Shown: positions 1-8,665, counted from the stretch's first letter. The stretch is DNA of 64,000 nt from Methylobacterium segetis (GCF_004348265.1 NZ_SMNT01000002.1:62001-126000); one strand, 5' to 3'. A program made the numbers and translations. The notes: generated from the letters alone by a model not told the origin.

Positions 1-368
1 CGGGCGAAGAAGGTGAACTCGTCGACCTGATCGTCGGGCAGCTCGCCCCCGCTCCAGGTGATCGTCTTCACCCCCTCGCTGACGGTGCCGTGGAAGGAGG
101 GATAGGGCTTGTCGTAGGCGCCACGCGCGGTGGCGATCTGCCAGCCGGCCTTCGGCATCGGTTTCGCGCCGGTCACGCCCTCGGGGATCGTGACGCTGAC
201 CCGGGTCGTCGGCTGGCCGTCGCAGCCGTGCATGATCTGGACGACGCCGCGATAGGCGGCGTTCGGGCTTGCCTCCTTCCGTTCGAGCACGGCGTGGGCG
301 AGGGCGGCGGAGGTCGAGGCGGTGAGGAGAAGGGCGGCGCAGAGCTCGGCCCGGGGAATGCGGTTCAT
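1..368 (-). CDS. YcnI-like (DUF1775) copper protein, partial at window edge
   Basis: The first 122 codons of a minus-strand gene are visible; the C-terminus lies beyond the left edge. Residues 1-23 form a signal peptide ending ALA, and the mature protein would begin with His (HAVLE). In the YcnI/DUF1775 family this N-terminal His is a Cu(II) ligand, so the placement supports the assignment. Family-typical stretches follow: MHGCDG, a conserved AGW (K-AGW-QI) and a T-WSGG segment. The likely role is periplasmic copper binding or delivery. A DUF2946-like gene lies immediately upstream in the same orientation, a pairing that fits copper handling; that functional link is inference. The start is the ATG at 366-368. 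Confidence 0.8.
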   Translation of the reverse strand, partial: MNRIPRAELCAALLLTASTSAALAHAVLERKEASPNAAYRGVVQIMHGCDGQPTTRVSVTIPEGVTGAKPMPKAGWQIATARGAYDKPYPSFHGTVSEGVKTITWSGGELPDDQVDEFTFFA

Positions 369-410
369 GATCGTGGTCCGTCGTCTGAAGGAATCGGGAT
401 GCGAGAGCCT

Positions 411-782
411 TCAGGCGGCGGGGGGACCTCTCGGGTGGGGAATCTGCCCGGGGGGGGCGCGCGGCAGCGTCTCGGTCGCGGGGACCCAGGAGATCCGGCT
501 CGCGGCTCGGGGCATCCAGGCCGCCGTGCTGAGCGTGACGCGGGGTGGCTCGGCCGTCCCGAGGAGCGGGGCCGCCGTGCAGCAATCGGCATGGTGATGG
601 ACGGGCGCCGGCTTGCCGTGCGCCGAGGCGGTGTCGGATTCGTGAAGGCAGAGGATGCCGTCGGGACCGGAGGCCGCGATCGGGATGATCCCTGCGATCA
701 TGATCTGGAGCACGAAGGCGTAGAGCGCGATCACGGCCGTCGCCGCGCGCCATCCGCCCCGTCTCGTGCTCCCGGCCCTCAT
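411..782 (-). CDS. DUF2946-like small membrane/exported protein
   Basis: This 123-residue protein has one hydrophobic N-terminal segment (about residues 15-40, containing ALYAFVLQIMIAG), then a His/Cys-rich part (HHHADCC) and a Pro/Arg-rich tail. That architecture matches DUF2946-type proteins, which are often found with copper or cobalt genes. The ATG at 780-782 is preceded by AAGGGG at a good distance, which decides this start over longer upstream frames. It reads into the YcnI-like gene with a 42-base gap, so the two are probably co-transcribed. The metal link is inferred from the His/Cys cluster and the neighbour; no enzymatic motif is visible. Confidence 0.6.
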   Translation of the reverse strand: MRAGSTRRGGWRAATAVIALYAFVLQIMIAGIIPIAASGPDGILCLHESDTASAHGKPAPVHHHADCCTAAPLLGTAEPPRVTLSTAAWMPRAASRISWVPATETLPRAPPGQIPHPRGPPAA

Positions 783-1007
783 CGCGGCACCCCTTAAGCG
801 ATCGCGCCACAGCGCGCCATTCCTGCCACAGTCCGGGCGACGGCGCTGTTGCCGCAGGGCCGCACCGCGAAGGCGTGTGCGCTTGAGCACCGCCGTGCCA
901 CATTCTGGCCCGGAGAGCATGGGTTCTTAACCGTACCTCGACACCCTGAGGGCACGCAGTTTCCGGCGCGTCGGCGTCCCTCGGCCCGAAACCGCCGTGC
1001 TCCATTC

Positions 1008-2330
1008 ATGGACCAGAGCTTCCGACCGATGCTGACCCAGGCACACACCACCCGCACGCTCGGCTTCGCGCTCCTCGCCGCCGTGGCGATCGCGCAGCCG
1101 GCCGCCGCCCGCGACGCCGGCGGCTTCGCCCAGGCCGAGTGGGCGCAGGACTACGCCTCGCCCGCCGCCATGCAGGTGCAGCGCTCGCTCACCCCGATCC
1201 TGTCGCCCCAGACGGTGACGGCGACCGAGCAGATGGTCGAGCGCTACCGGGACATCGTCGCCCGCGGCGGCTGGCGTCCGGTCTCGGGCGCGGACCGCCT
1301 GCGCATCGGCGGCCGCGGCCCCGCCGTCGCCGCCATCCGCCAGCGCCTGATCGTCACCGGCGACCTCGACCCGGTGGCCGGCACCTCGGGCGTCTACGAT
1401 TCCTACGTCGCCGCCGCCGTGAAGCGCTTCCAGGCCCGCCACGGCCTCAGCCAGACCGGCCAGATGAGCACGGCCACGCAGCAGGCGATGAACGTCCCCG
1501 CCGACGTGCGCCTGCGCCAGCTCGAGATCAACGTGGTGCGCCTCCGCTCCTACGCGGGCAATCTCGGCAACCGCTTCGTGATCACGAACATCCCGGCGGC
1601 CCTCGTCCAGACGGTCGAGAACGGGCAGGTCGTGACCCTGCACGCCGCGGGCGTCGGCAAGATCGACCGGCAGTCGCCGATCATGAACACCAAGGCGACC
1701 GAGATCAATTTCAACCCGACCTGGACGGTCCCCGCTTCCATCGTGAAGAAGGACCTGATCCCGAAGATGCAGAAGGATCCGAACTACCTCACGGACAACA
1801 AGATCCGCATCCTCTCGGGCGCTGGCGAGGTCTCGCCGAAATCCGTGAACTGGTTCTCCGACGAGGGCACCCGCTACACCTACCGCCAGGATTCGGGCGC
1901 CGACTTCAACTCGATGGGCATCGTGCGCATCAACATCCCGAACCCGCATGGCGTGTTCATGCACGACACCAACACGAAGGGCGTGTTCGGCGACGATTTC
2001 CGCTTCATCTCCTCGGGCTGCGTGCGCGTGCAGAACGTGCGCGAGTACATCACGTGGCTCCTCAAGGACACGCCCGGCTGGGGCCGCAACGAGGTCGAGC
2101 AGGCGATCGAGAGCGGCAAGCGCGTCGATGCCCGCCTGACCCAGCCCGTGCCGGTCTACTGGACCTACATCACGGCCTGGTCGACCCCGGACGGCCTCGT
2201 CCAGTTCCGGGACGACATCTACAAGCGTGACGGCGTGAACGTGCCCTCGACGATCTCGGCACCGACGCCGGTGGCGAGCGCCGAGCAGACCGTGCCCGAG
2301 ACCTTCGAGCCGGGCGACGAGGAGAACTGA
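1008..2330 (+). CDS. L,D-transpeptidase (YcbB-like) with peptidoglycan-binding domain
   Basis: The 440-residue protein carries a signal peptide (about residues 1-36, ending AAARD), a PG_binding_1 domain (about 98-162, with RGPAVAAIRQRL and AVKRFQ) and a YkuD L,D-transpeptidase domain (about 185-380). The catalytic signature is visible: His319 in FMHDTN and Cys338 in SSGCVRV. The family makes 3-3 cross-links between meso-DAP residues of peptidoglycan stem peptides, in the periplasm. The acidic tail ends EPGDEEN. The frame stays open upstream, but translation most plausibly starts at ATG 1008, or at ATG 1029 seven codons later; both give a proper signal peptide. The gene stands alone and is followed by a hairpin. 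Confidence 0.88.
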   Translation: MDQSFRPMLTQAHTTRTLGFALLAAVAIAQPAAARDAGGFAQAEWAQDYASPAAMQVQRSLTPILSPQTVTATEQMVERYRDIVARGGWRPVSGADRLRIGGRGPAVAAIRQRLIVTGDLDPVAGTSGVYDSYVAAAVKRFQARHGLSQTGQMSTATQQAMNVPADVRLRQLEINVVRLRSYAGNLGNRFVITNIPAALVQTVENGQVVTLHAAGVGKIDRQSPIMNTKATEINFNPTWTVPASIVKKDLIPKMQKDPNYLTDNKIRILSGAGEVSPKSVNWFSDEGTRYTYRQDSGADFNSMGIVRINIPNPHGVFMHDTNTKGVFGDDFRFISSGCVRVQNVREYITWLLKDTPGWGRNEVEQAIESGKRVDARLTQPVPVYWTYITAWSTPDGLVQFRDDIYKRDGVNVPSTISAPTPVASAEQTVPETFEPGDEEN

Positions 2331-2339
2331 GCCTCATCC

Positions 2340-2369
2340 CGAGCGGTGCGGCCGAGACCGCACCGCTCG
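2340..2369. terminator. Hairpin between convergent genes
   Basis: A perfect 12-bp inverted repeat (CGAGCGGTGCGG / CCGCACCGCTCG) with a six-base loop starts 9 bases after the L,D-transpeptidase stop. It lies between two convergent genes, so it may serve both. There is no T-tract on either side. Confidence 0.5.
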
Positions 2370-2456
2370 AAGCGCCTGCGCGGTGCGCGCGGACGCCTTG
2401 ATCCGCCACAGGATCGCGGGCGGCGCTTAGCCGCGTCGTCCCTTCAGTGTCGTCGT

Positions 2457-2906
2457 TCAGCGCCGACGCTGTGCTGCGAGCATCGCCTCGATGGACGGCA
2501 GCGAATCGATCGCCGACTGCGCGTGGCGAACCGCCGCGTCGGGCGACAGGAGGACGCTCTCCTGAGGATCGAAGGCGAAGCCGCCCACGGCTTTCGCGTA
2601 AGCGGCCGCGCACACCCAGGCCCCCACGAAACCCGGCAGCGTGTTCCAGTAAAGGGCAAAGGCATGCTGCCACGGCCCGCCCAGATCCAAGTCGTCGTAG
2701 GTTCTGAAGACGTCTTCGCAGTCGATCGGCCCGAATTCGAAGCCGACCTCGCGATCCTGCCAGATGGCTGGAAGATGTCCCTTCGATGTGCGGAGGTCCC
2801 GATCGGAATCGATGCGGACTTCGAAGCCTAAGTCATCGATGTGGCGCTGCCAGTCGGTTATCGATCTGATCACCCGATCGCAGAATATGTATGCTTCGTA
2901 TGACAT
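2457..2906 (-). CDS. Candidate immunity protein partner of the upstream nuclease toxin
   Basis: This 149-residue acidic, soluble protein has no signal peptide or membrane segment. I do not recognise its family with certainty. It begins 29 bases after the stop of the PD-(D/E)XK toxin candidate, in the same orientation and presumably on the same mRNA. Toxin first and small cytosolic partner second is the usual order of polymorphic toxin/immunity pairs. Visible features are a Trp-rich middle (ITDWQ, IWQDRE, GPWQH) and an Ala-rich helical end. The ATG at 2904-2906 has only a weak Shine-Dalgarno sequence (GAGACG), so it may depend on translational coupling. The 5' half is clearly poorer in GC than the surrounding chromosome. 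The immunity role is inferred from position and composition, not from homology. Confidence 0.55.
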   Translation of the reverse strand: MSYEAYIFCDRVIRSITDWQRHIDDLGFEVRIDSDRDLRTSKGHLPAIWQDREVGFEFGPIDCEDVFRTYDDLDLGGPWQHAFALYWNTLPGFVGAWVCAAAYAKAVGGFAFDPQESVLLSPDAAVRHAQSAIDSLPSIEAMLAAQRRR

Positions 2907-2935
2907 GTCTTGCGTCTCATTTTAAGTGCGTAAAT

Positions 2936-3589
2936 TCATGGATTGTTTAGGAGGGCGCGTCTTCTGTTTTGATAAAGAGTTGAGATGATTTGCTTCACAT
3001 TGATGCCGCGAAGGATGTGAATTTCGATGATTGGCACATCTTTGCCGACCCCCGTGGCTGCTCGAATCTCGGCAGCACGAGCTTCTGTGAGGCGCGCATT
3101 ACCTGTTTTGAAGTCCCAGATTGCTAGAACACGCCCGTTGGTTCCTTCTGCATCACGCAAAATAACATCTGTTCGAATGCTTCCATTGAGCCCGTACCTG
3201 ACGAGGTCTCCAGCACTGAAACTCTGCTCAACACCGTCTTTACCAATTCCAGGCAGGTTGAGATCGCGGATTCGTTGCGCTGAATTCGTATGTATATATA
3301 CACCGTACAAAGGACCGCTTCCGGCACCCACTTCTTCGACGACTTCTTTTACAATATCGATCAGCAAATCAGTTTTAGCATCGATTTTTGGGTCGCCAGT
3401 TCGATCTTTTCTGATGACCTCTACATGACTTGATCCCTGAATGCACCAACGTCCGCACGCGTCGCGCGGCTGATCAGGATTGAAGTTCGCCTTCTTGTTA
3501 AGTAAAATTTCGATTTTTAAGATGTTGAGCTGAATTTCGAGGAATGCGAACTCCGATCTAATCTCCAGATCTGTCGGATGAATAGGCAT
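2936..3589 (-). CDS. PD-(D/E)XK-type nuclease toxin candidate with NPxQPR motif
   Basis: The 217-residue protein has a short N-terminal helical part (1-35), then a FNPDQPRDACGRW segment. This NPxQPRxxxGRW motif often sits just upstream of toxin domains in alphaproteobacteria. The C-terminal domain (about 75-205) contains YGVYIHT, an RTDVILRD strand, AIWDFKTG, and a Leu-Thr..Ala..Ile helix. The spacing of D...(D/F)xK-TG followed by LTxARxxEI resembles the restriction-endonuclease-fold toxin domains of polymorphic toxins (DLKTG type). The predicted activity is DNA or RNA cleavage; the Asp and Lys residues needed are present. No signal peptide or delivery domain is seen. The ATG at 3587-3589 is preceded by GAGGAGG at ideal spacing, which excludes the longer open frame. 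Composition is far below the 70% GC of the genome: I counted 50%, 42% and 37% GC for 3301-3360, 3361-3420 and 3601-3660. This indicates horizontal acquisition. Confidence 0.65.
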   Translation of the reverse strand: MPIHPTDLEIRSEFAFLEIQLNILKIEILLNKKANFNPDQPRDACGRWCIQGSSHVEVIRKDRTGDPKIDAKTDLLIDIVKEVVEEVGAGSGPLYGVYIHTNSAQRIRDLNLPGIGKDGVEQSFSAGDLVRYGLNGSIRTDVILRDAEGTNGRVLAIWDFKTGNARLTEARAAEIRAATGVGKDVPIIEIHILRGINVKQIISTLYQNRRRALLNNP

Positions 3590-3620
3590 TCTTGGCGACC
3601 TCCTCAAGGAAAGCAGGTCG

Positions 3621-3649
3621 ATTGTTGCAAATTTTCCTAAAAATGTCAA
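3621..3649 (-). promoter_or_regulatory. Near-consensus sigma-70 promoter of the toxin/immunity pair
   Basis: Read on the minus strand, TTGACA (3644-3649) is followed after exactly 17 bases by AACAAT (3621-3626). Transcription would start near 3614, leaving a leader of about 25 bases that holds the GAGGAGG ribosome site before ATG 3589. The surroundings are very AT-rich. Such a clean housekeeping promoter is rare elsewhere in this window. Confidence 0.6.
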
Positions 3650-3839
3650 TTATTCCTGACGGCCTGTTGAGGCTCGAATGGCGGGCCCCAATGCTCAATT
3701 TTTTTTGAAGGGGGCGGCAAATTCGCCTGTGCTTGGCCTGGCATTCCAGCCCGTGTAGAACTCCCTGCTTGAACGCCCGCCCGTGCACGCCGACGGGTCA
3801 ACCGGGTCGTCACCCGAGCATAAGACAAGAGGCCATCTC

Positions 3840-5144
3840 ATGAGCGCCGGTACCGCTGCCGACAAGCATTTCACGAACACGTTCTTCGCCGCCTCTCTGG
3901 CCGAGGCCGATCCGGAGATCGCCAAGGCCGTCGAGCAGGAACTCGGCCGTCAGCAGGACGAGATCGAGCTGATCGCCTCGGAGAACATCGTCTCCCGCGC
4001 GGTGCTCGAAGCGCAGGGCTCGGTGCTCACGAACAAGTACGCGGAGGGCTATCCGGGCCGCCGCTACTATGGCGGCTGCCAGTTCGTCGACATCGCCGAG
4101 GAGCTCGCGATCGAGCGCGCCAAGCGCCTGTTCAATTGCGGCTTCGCCAACGTGCAGCCGAATTCGGGCTCGCAGGCGAACCAGGGCGTGTTCATGGCCC
4201 TGATGCAGCCCGGCGACACCTTCATGGGGCTCGACCTCGCGGCCGGCGGCCACCTGACGCACGGCGCGCCCCCGAACGTCTCGGGCAAGTGGTTCAAGCC
4301 CGTCTCCTACACCGTGCGCCGCGACGACCAGCGCATCGACATGGAGCAGGTCGAGCGCCTCGCCCACGAGCACAAGCCCAAGGTCATCATCGCGGGCGGC
4401 TCGGGCTATCCGCGCCACTGGGACTTCGCGAAGTTCCGTGAGATCGCCGACGCGGTCGGCGCCTACTTCTTCGTCGACATGGCGCATTTCGCGGGCCTCG
4501 TCGCGGCCGGCGTCCACCCGTCGCCGTTCCCGCACGCCCACGTCGCCACCACGACGACCCACAAGACCCTTCGCGGCCCGCGCGGCGGCATGATCCTCAC
4601 GAACGACGAGGCGCTCGCCAAGAAGTTCAACTCGGCCATCTTCCCCGGCCTGCAGGGCGGCCCGCTCATGCACGTCATCGCTGGCAAGGCGGTCGCCTTC
4701 GGCGAGGCCCTGAAGCCCGAGTTCAAGATCTACGCCAAGCAGGTCATCGAGAACGCCAAGGCGCTCGCCGACACCATCATCTCGGGCGGCTACGCCATCA
4801 CCTCCGGCGGCACCGACAACCACCTGATGCTGGTCGACCTGCAGCCGAAGGGCCTCACCGGCAAGGCGGCCGAGGCCGCGCTGTCCCGCGCCCACATCAC
4901 CTGCAACAAGAACGGCGTGCCGTTCGACCCGCAGAAGCCGACCATCACCTCGGGCATCCGCCTGGGCACCCCGGCCGGCACCTCGCGCGGCTTCGGCGTG
5001 GCCGAGTTCAAGCAGATCGGCGGCCTGATCGTCGAGGTGCTCGACGGCGTGGCGGCCAAGGGCGAGGCCGGCGACCCCGAGGTCGAGGCCCGCGTCAAGG
5101 GCAAGGTGCACGAGCTGACCCGCCGCTTCCCGATCTACGGCTGA
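3840..5144 (+). CDS. glyA: Serine hydroxymethyltransferase
   Basis: The 434-residue cytosolic PLP enzyme interconverts serine + THF and glycine + 5,10-methylene-THF. In serine-cycle methylotrophs it is also the C1 entry step. The PLP lysine is Lys242 in [14 protein letters not shown]; other hallmarks are ASENIVS (47-53), [15 protein letters not shown] (66-80), [10 protein letters not shown] (105-114) and the [12 protein letters not shown] region. Length and motifs are those of bacterial SHMT. The ATG at 3840 follows AAGAGG; the frame is open further upstream without an equally good start. It is monocistronic with two hairpins after its stop, just upstream of nrdR. GC content returns to the chromosomal level here, marking the right edge of the low-GC island. 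Confidence 0.97.
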   Translation: MSAGTAADKHFTNTFFAASLAEADPEIAKAVEQELGRQQDEIELIASENIVSRAVLEAQGSVLTNKYAEGYPGRRYYGGCQFVDIAEELAIERAKRLFNCGFANVQPNSGSQANQGVFMALMQPGDTFMGLDLAAGGHLTHGAPPNVSGKWFKPVSYTVRRDDQRIDMEQVERLAHEHKPKVIIAGGSGYPRHWDFAKFREIADAVGAYFFVDMAHFAGLVAAGVHPSPFPHAHVATTTTHKTLRGPRGGMILTNDEALAKKFNSAIFPGLQGGPLMHVIAGKAVAFGEALKPEFKIYAKQVIENAKALADTIISGGYAITSGGTDNHLMLVDLQPKGLTGKAAEAALSRAHITCNKNGVPFDPQKPTITSGIRLGTPAGTSRGFGVAEFKQIGGLIVEVLDGVAAKGEAGDPEVEARVKGKVHELTRRFPIYG

Positions 5145-5155
5145 GGCGATCGGAC

Positions 5156-5178
5156 CGGCCGGAAGACGCTTCCGGCCG
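5156..5178 (+). terminator. Hairpin after glyA
   Basis: A 10-bp perfect stem (CGGCCGGAAG / CTTCCGGCCG) with a three-base loop lies 12 bases after the glyA stop. It lacks a T-tract but is followed 20 bases later by a second, stronger hairpin. Confidence 0.5.
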
Positions 5179-5197
5179 TGCCTGCACCACGGTAAGG

Positions 5198-5230
5198 AAC
5201 GGCCGCGGGCTCTGCGCTCCGCGGCCGTTT
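5198..5230 (+). terminator. Second hairpin, probable glyA terminator
   Basis: An 11-bp perfect stem (AACGGCCGCGG / CCGCGGCCGTT) with a ten-base loop is followed by a short run (TTTCC). It separates glyA from nrdR. Confidence 0.6.
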
Positions 5231-5260
5231 CCGTTCGATCACGCGAGGTTTGAGCGCCCG

Positions 5261-5773
5261 ATGCGCTGTCCCTATTGCGGCGGCTCCGACACGCAGGTGA
5301 AGGATTCGCGCCCGAGCGAGGACGGCGCCGCGATCCGCCGCCGCCGCGTCTGCCCCGATTGCGCCGGCCGCTTCACCACCTTCGAGCGGGTGCAGCTGCG
5401 CGAGCTCGTGGTGCTCAAGCGCTCGGGCAAGCGCGTGCCCTTCGACCGCGACAAGCTCCAGCGCTCGATCGACGTGGCATTGCGCAAGCGGCCCGTCGAT
5501 CCGGAGCGGATCGAGCGACTGGTGAGCGGCATCACCCGCCAGCTCGAGAGCGGCGGCGAGGCGGAGATCGCCAGCGAGGCCATCGGCGAATTGGTGATGG
5601 AGGGGCTGAAGGGCCTCGACGACGTGGCCTATGTGCGCTTCGCCTCCGTCTACAAGAACTTCCGCGAGGCCAAGGATTTCGAGGCGCTGCTCGACACGCT
5701 CGGCGAGGCCTCGGAGGCGCCGGCCGGCGCCGCGCCTGCGCGTCCTCGACGAGGGGCGCGGGCGCGCCCGTGA
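5261..5773 (+). CDS. nrdR: Transcriptional repressor NrdR
   Basis: The 170-residue protein has an N-terminal zinc ribbon (CPYCGG at 3-8, CPDC at 31-34) and an ATP-cone (about 48-138: [20 protein letters not shown], with a Lys/Arg-rich ATP-binding face). NrdR represses ribonucleotide reductase genes when the cone binds dATP/ATP. The C-terminal Ala/Arg/Pro-rich tail (from about 150) is longer than in many homologues. Its TGA overlaps the ribD GTG (GTGA, 5770-5773), so it heads the rib operon, an arrangement common in alphaproteobacteria. Confidence 0.95.
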   Translation: MRCPYCGGSDTQVKDSRPSEDGAAIRRRRVCPDCAGRFTTFERVQLRELVVLKRSGKRVPFDRDKLQRSIDVALRKRPVDPERIERLVSGITRQLESGGEAEIASEAIGELVMEGLKGLDDVAYVRFASVYKNFREAKDFEALLDTLGEASEAPAGAAPARPRRGARARP

Positions 5774-6924
5774 GCGAGACCGACCGCCGCTTCATGCGCC
5801 TTGCCCTCGCCCTCGGGCAGCGCAACCTCGGGCGCACCTGGCCGAACCCCTCGGTCGGCGCCGTCGTCGTGGCCGGGCCGCCCGGCGCGGAGCGCATCGT
5901 CGGTGAGGGCGTGACGGCGCCGGGCGGGCGCCCGCATGCCGAGCCGCTCGCGCTCGCCATGGCCGGCGATGCGGCGCGCGGCGCGACGCTCTACGTCACC
6001 CTCGAACCCTGCTCCCATCACGGCCGGACGCCGCCCTGCACCGAGGCGATCGTGGCCTCCGGGATTACCCGGGTCGTCACCGCGATCGAGGATCCCGATC
6101 CGCGCGTGGCGGGACGCGGCCACGCGCTCCTCGAAGCGGCCGGGATCGCGCTGACCACGGGAATCCTGCGGGACCGGGCCTTCGGCGATCACATTGGGCA
6201 TGTCACGCGGGTGACCGAGGGGCGGCCCGCCGTCAGCCTCAAGCTCGCCCGCACCCGGGACGGTTTCGCGGCCGCCTCGGGGAACGAGCGCCTGCGCATC
6301 ACCGGCGCGGTCGCCGACGGGGCCGTGCACCTGTGGCGCGCCCACGCGGACGCGATCATGATCGGCATCGGCACGGCACGGGCCGACGATCCCTCCCTGA
6401 CGGTACGCCTGCCCGGCCTCGCCGGGCGTTCCCCGCTGCGGGTGATCCTCGATTCGCATCTGCGCCTGCAGCCGTCGAGCGGGCTGGTTCGCAGCGCCCG
6501 GGACGTGCCGACCCTCGTCGTCACGACGCGCAGCGCCCCCGCCCATGCCAAGCGCACCCTCCAGACCTTCGGCGTCGAGGTCGTCTGCGTCCGCGCCGAG
6601 GCGGGGGGGCGCGTCGATCTGCGCGCGGCCCTGGAGGCCCTGGCGCAGCGGGGCATCACCCGCATCTGCAGCGAGGGCGGCCCGCTCCTTGCGGACACGC
6701 TCGCGGGGCACGACCTCATCGACGCCTGCACCCTGATCACCGGGCCGGTCGAGCTCGGCCCCCGCGGCGGCCTGCGGGCCGTCGGACCACGTCTCGGCGC
6801 GCTCCTCGCGAGCGGCCGCCTCCCAAGGGTCGAGGAGCGGCAATTCGGCCTCGACCGCGCCGTCATCTACGAGCGGAGCCCGCCATGTTCACCGGCCTCG
6901 TCACCGATATCGGCACGGTCCTGA
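5770..6924 (+). CDS. ribD: Bifunctional diaminohydroxyphosphoribosylaminopyrimidine deaminase / reductase RibD
   Basis: The 384-residue protein carries the second and third steps of riboflavin synthesis. The N-terminal deaminase domain (1-145) has zinc and catalytic residues His56 and Glu58 in PHAEPLA, Cys81 in EPCSHHG and Cys90 in PPC. The C-terminal reductase domain (about 150-370) has [10 protein letters not shown] and CSEGGP. The start is GTG 5770, overlapping the nrdR stop; an in-frame ATG at 5794 is the alternative. The 3' end runs 40 bases into ribE in another frame. That is more overlap than usual and points to translational coupling. Confidence 0.93.
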   Translation: MSETDRRFMRLALALGQRNLGRTWPNPSVGAVVVAGPPGAERIVGEGVTAPGGRPHAEPLALAMAGDAARGATLYVTLEPCSHHGRTPPCTEAIVASGITRVVTAIEDPDPRVAGRGHALLEAAGIALTTGILRDRAFGDHIGHVTRVTEGRPAVSLKLARTRDGFAAASGNERLRITGAVADGAVHLWRAHADAIMIGIGTARADDPSLTVRLPGLAGRSPLRVILDSHLRLQPSSGLVRSARDVPTLVVTTRSAPAHAKRTLQTFGVEVVCVRAEAGGRVDLRAALEALAQRGITRICSEGGPLLADTLAGHDLIDACTLITGPVELGPRGGLRAVGPRLGALLASGRLPRVEERQFGLDRAVIYERSPPCSPASSPISARS

Positions 6925-7526
6925 AGGTCTCGGGCGACGAGCGCCTGCGCCGGCTGGAGATCCGCTCGGCCTACGACCCCGCCGGCATCGCGATCGGCGC
7001 CTCGATCGCCTGCTCGGGTCCCTGCCTGACGGCCGTGACGGTCGAGGCCGTGGACGGGGGGGCCGTCTTTGCTGTCGACGCGGCGGCCGAGACCCTGGCC
7101 CGCACCACCGTCGGTCTCTGGCGGGAGGGCACGCGGATCAACCTGGAGCGCTCCCTGAAGATCGGCGACGAGCTCGGCGGCCACCTCGTCACCGGCCACG
7201 TCGACGGGCTCGCCGAGATCGTCGCCCGCGACCCCGTCACGGGCGGGGAGGGGGATTGGGGCGCGAGCGAGCGCTTCACCCTGCGGGCACCCCATCACCT
7301 CGCCCGCTTCATCGCGCAGAAGGGATCGGTCTGCCTCGACGGGACCTCGCTCACCGTGAACGCCGTCGAGGGCGACCTCTTCTCGGTCCTCCTCATCCCG
7401 CACACGCTGGCCGTCACCACCTGGGGCGAGCGGCGCGAGGGCGACCGGCTCAACCTCGAGGTCGACCTCATCGCCCGCTACGCGGCGCGGCTCGCCGAGA
7501 GCCGGGCCGAGGCCGTGGCCCCCTGA
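6885..7526 (+). CDS. ribE: Riboflavin synthase, alpha subunit
   Basis: The 213-residue protein dismutates two 6,7-dimethyl-8-ribityllumazines to riboflavin. It shows the two-fold internal repeat of the family: [10 protein letters not shown] at the N-terminus, VACSGPCLT-type motif (IACSGPCLTAV, about 43-53), GHLVTGHVDG (about 101-110) and the second-barrel match VCLDGTSLTVN. The start lies within the last 40 bases of ribD. ribH follows after a 135-base gap. Confidence 0.95.
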   Translation: MFTGLVTDIGTVLKVSGDERLRRLEIRSAYDPAGIAIGASIACSGPCLTAVTVEAVDGGAVFAVDAAAETLARTTVGLWREGTRINLERSLKIGDELGGHLVTGHVDGLAEIVARDPVTGGEGDWGASERFTLRAPHHLARFIAQKGSVCLDGTSLTVNAVEGDLFSVLLIPHTLAVTTWGERREGDRLNLEVDLIARYAARLAESRAEAVAP

Positions 7527-7661
7527 GCCCCGCATTCCGCGCACGGCCGCCGCCGCTTGTGGAGGGGCGGCCTTCGGTCTATCGCTCGCCACCCGCCGCC
7601 GACCCGTCCCTCCCGACCGGGAGCCGGGCGTGGGGTCACTGCCTCATCGACGAAGGCTGAG

Positions 7662-8183
7662 ATGGTTTCGACGACGAACACACCGCGTCCCGAGGTCGGA
7701 CCCGCGCCGTCGCTGCGCGACGCGCGCATCCTCGTGGTCGAGGCCCGGTTCTACGATCACCTCGCCGACGAGCTTCTCGCGGGAGCCCTCGCCGCGATCG
7801 AGGCGGCGGGCGCCCGCGCGGTCACGGTGACGGTGCCGGGAGCCCTGGAGATCCCGGGAACGGTCGCGATCCTCGTCGAGGCCGCCGAGCGCTCGGGCGA
7901 GCCCTATGACGGGGTCGTCGCCCTCGGCTGCGTGATCCGCGGCGAGACGGGCCATTACGACATCGTGGCGGGCGAGAGCGCGCGCGCGCTCATGGACCTC
8001 TCGGTCGCGCTGCGGCTGCCCCTCGGGAACGGCATCCTGACGGTGGAGAACGAGGCGCAGGCGCTGGCGCGGGCCCGCGTCGGAGAGATGAACAAGGGTG
8101 GCGGCGCGGCCGAGGCGGCGCTCGCCGTCCTCGCCCTGAAGCGTGCGGCCGAGGCCGGCTCTGTGGGAGGGGCCGAGCGATGA
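7662..8183 (+). CDS. ribH: 6,7-dimethyl-8-ribityllumazine synthase
   Basis: The 173-residue enzyme condenses 3,4-dihydroxy-2-butanone 4-phosphate with the pyrimidine made by RibD, just before riboflavin synthase. Family motifs are visible: [14 protein letters not shown] near the N-terminus, VPGALEIPG (substrate site), [14 protein letters not shown] (with the catalytic His) and NGILTVEN. The ATG at 7662 follows GAAGG; the upstream open frame has no matching family sequence. The stop overlaps nusB by four bases (ATGA), giving translational coupling. Confidence 0.95.
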   Translation: MVSTTNTPRPEVGPAPSLRDARILVVEARFYDHLADELLAGALAAIEAAGARAVTVTVPGALEIPGTVAILVEAAERSGEPYDGVVALGCVIRGETGHYDIVAGESARALMDLSVALRLPLGNGILTVENEAQALARARVGEMNKGGGAAEAALAVLALKRAAEAGSVGGAER

Positions 8184-8665
8184 CGAACGAACGAGACATC
8201 AAGCTCGCTGAGCGCAGCGGGGCGCGGCTCGCCGTGGTGCAGGCCCTCTACGACATGGAGATCTCCGGCAAGGGCGTCCTGGAGGCGCTCGCCGAATTCG
8301 AGGTGTTCTGGATCGGCCAGGAGGTGGACGGCGTCGCCCATCCGCCCGCCGAGCCCGCCTTCTTCCGCGACCTGCTGCGCGGCGTCGTCGAGGAGCAGCG
8401 GGCGATCGACCCGCAGATCGACCGCGCGCTCACGCAGGGCTGGCCGCTGAAGCGGATCGAGGCGGTGCTGCGCGCGATCCTGCGCGCGGGGACCTACGAG
8501 CTGATGTTCCGGCGCGACGTGCCGGCCCGCGCCGCGATCTCGGAATATGTGGACGTCGCCCACAGCTTCTACGCCGGCGACGAGCCTGGCCTCGTGAACG
8601 CCGTGCTCGACAAGGTGGCGCGCGGCACCCGGGGCGACGAGCTCGCCGACGCGAAGCGCGGGTGA
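8180..8665 (+). CDS. nusB: Transcription antitermination factor NusB
   Basis: The 161-residue all-helical RNA-binding protein acts with NusE (S10) at boxA in rRNA antitermination. Recognisable parts are [17 protein letters not shown] (arginine-rich boxA-binding helix, 13-29), [29 protein letters not shown] and the end segment [15 protein letters not shown]. The gene overlaps ribH and thiL by four bases on either side. ribH-nusB-thiL is a classic bacterial gene order. Confidence 0.95.
   Translation: MTNERDIKLAERSGARLAVVQALYDMEISGKGVLEALAEFEVFWIGQEVDGVAHPPAEPAFFRDLLRGVVEEQRAIDPQIDRALTQGWPLKRIEAVLRAILRAGTYELMFRRDVPARAAISEYVDVAHSFYAGDEPGLVNAVLDKVARGTRGDELADAKRG

Noticed and set aside
5770-7662. 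FMN riboswitch in the riboflavin operon
   Set aside because: The genes overlap from nrdR onward, so there is no leader space. The 135-base gap before ribH has no RFN-like conserved segments.
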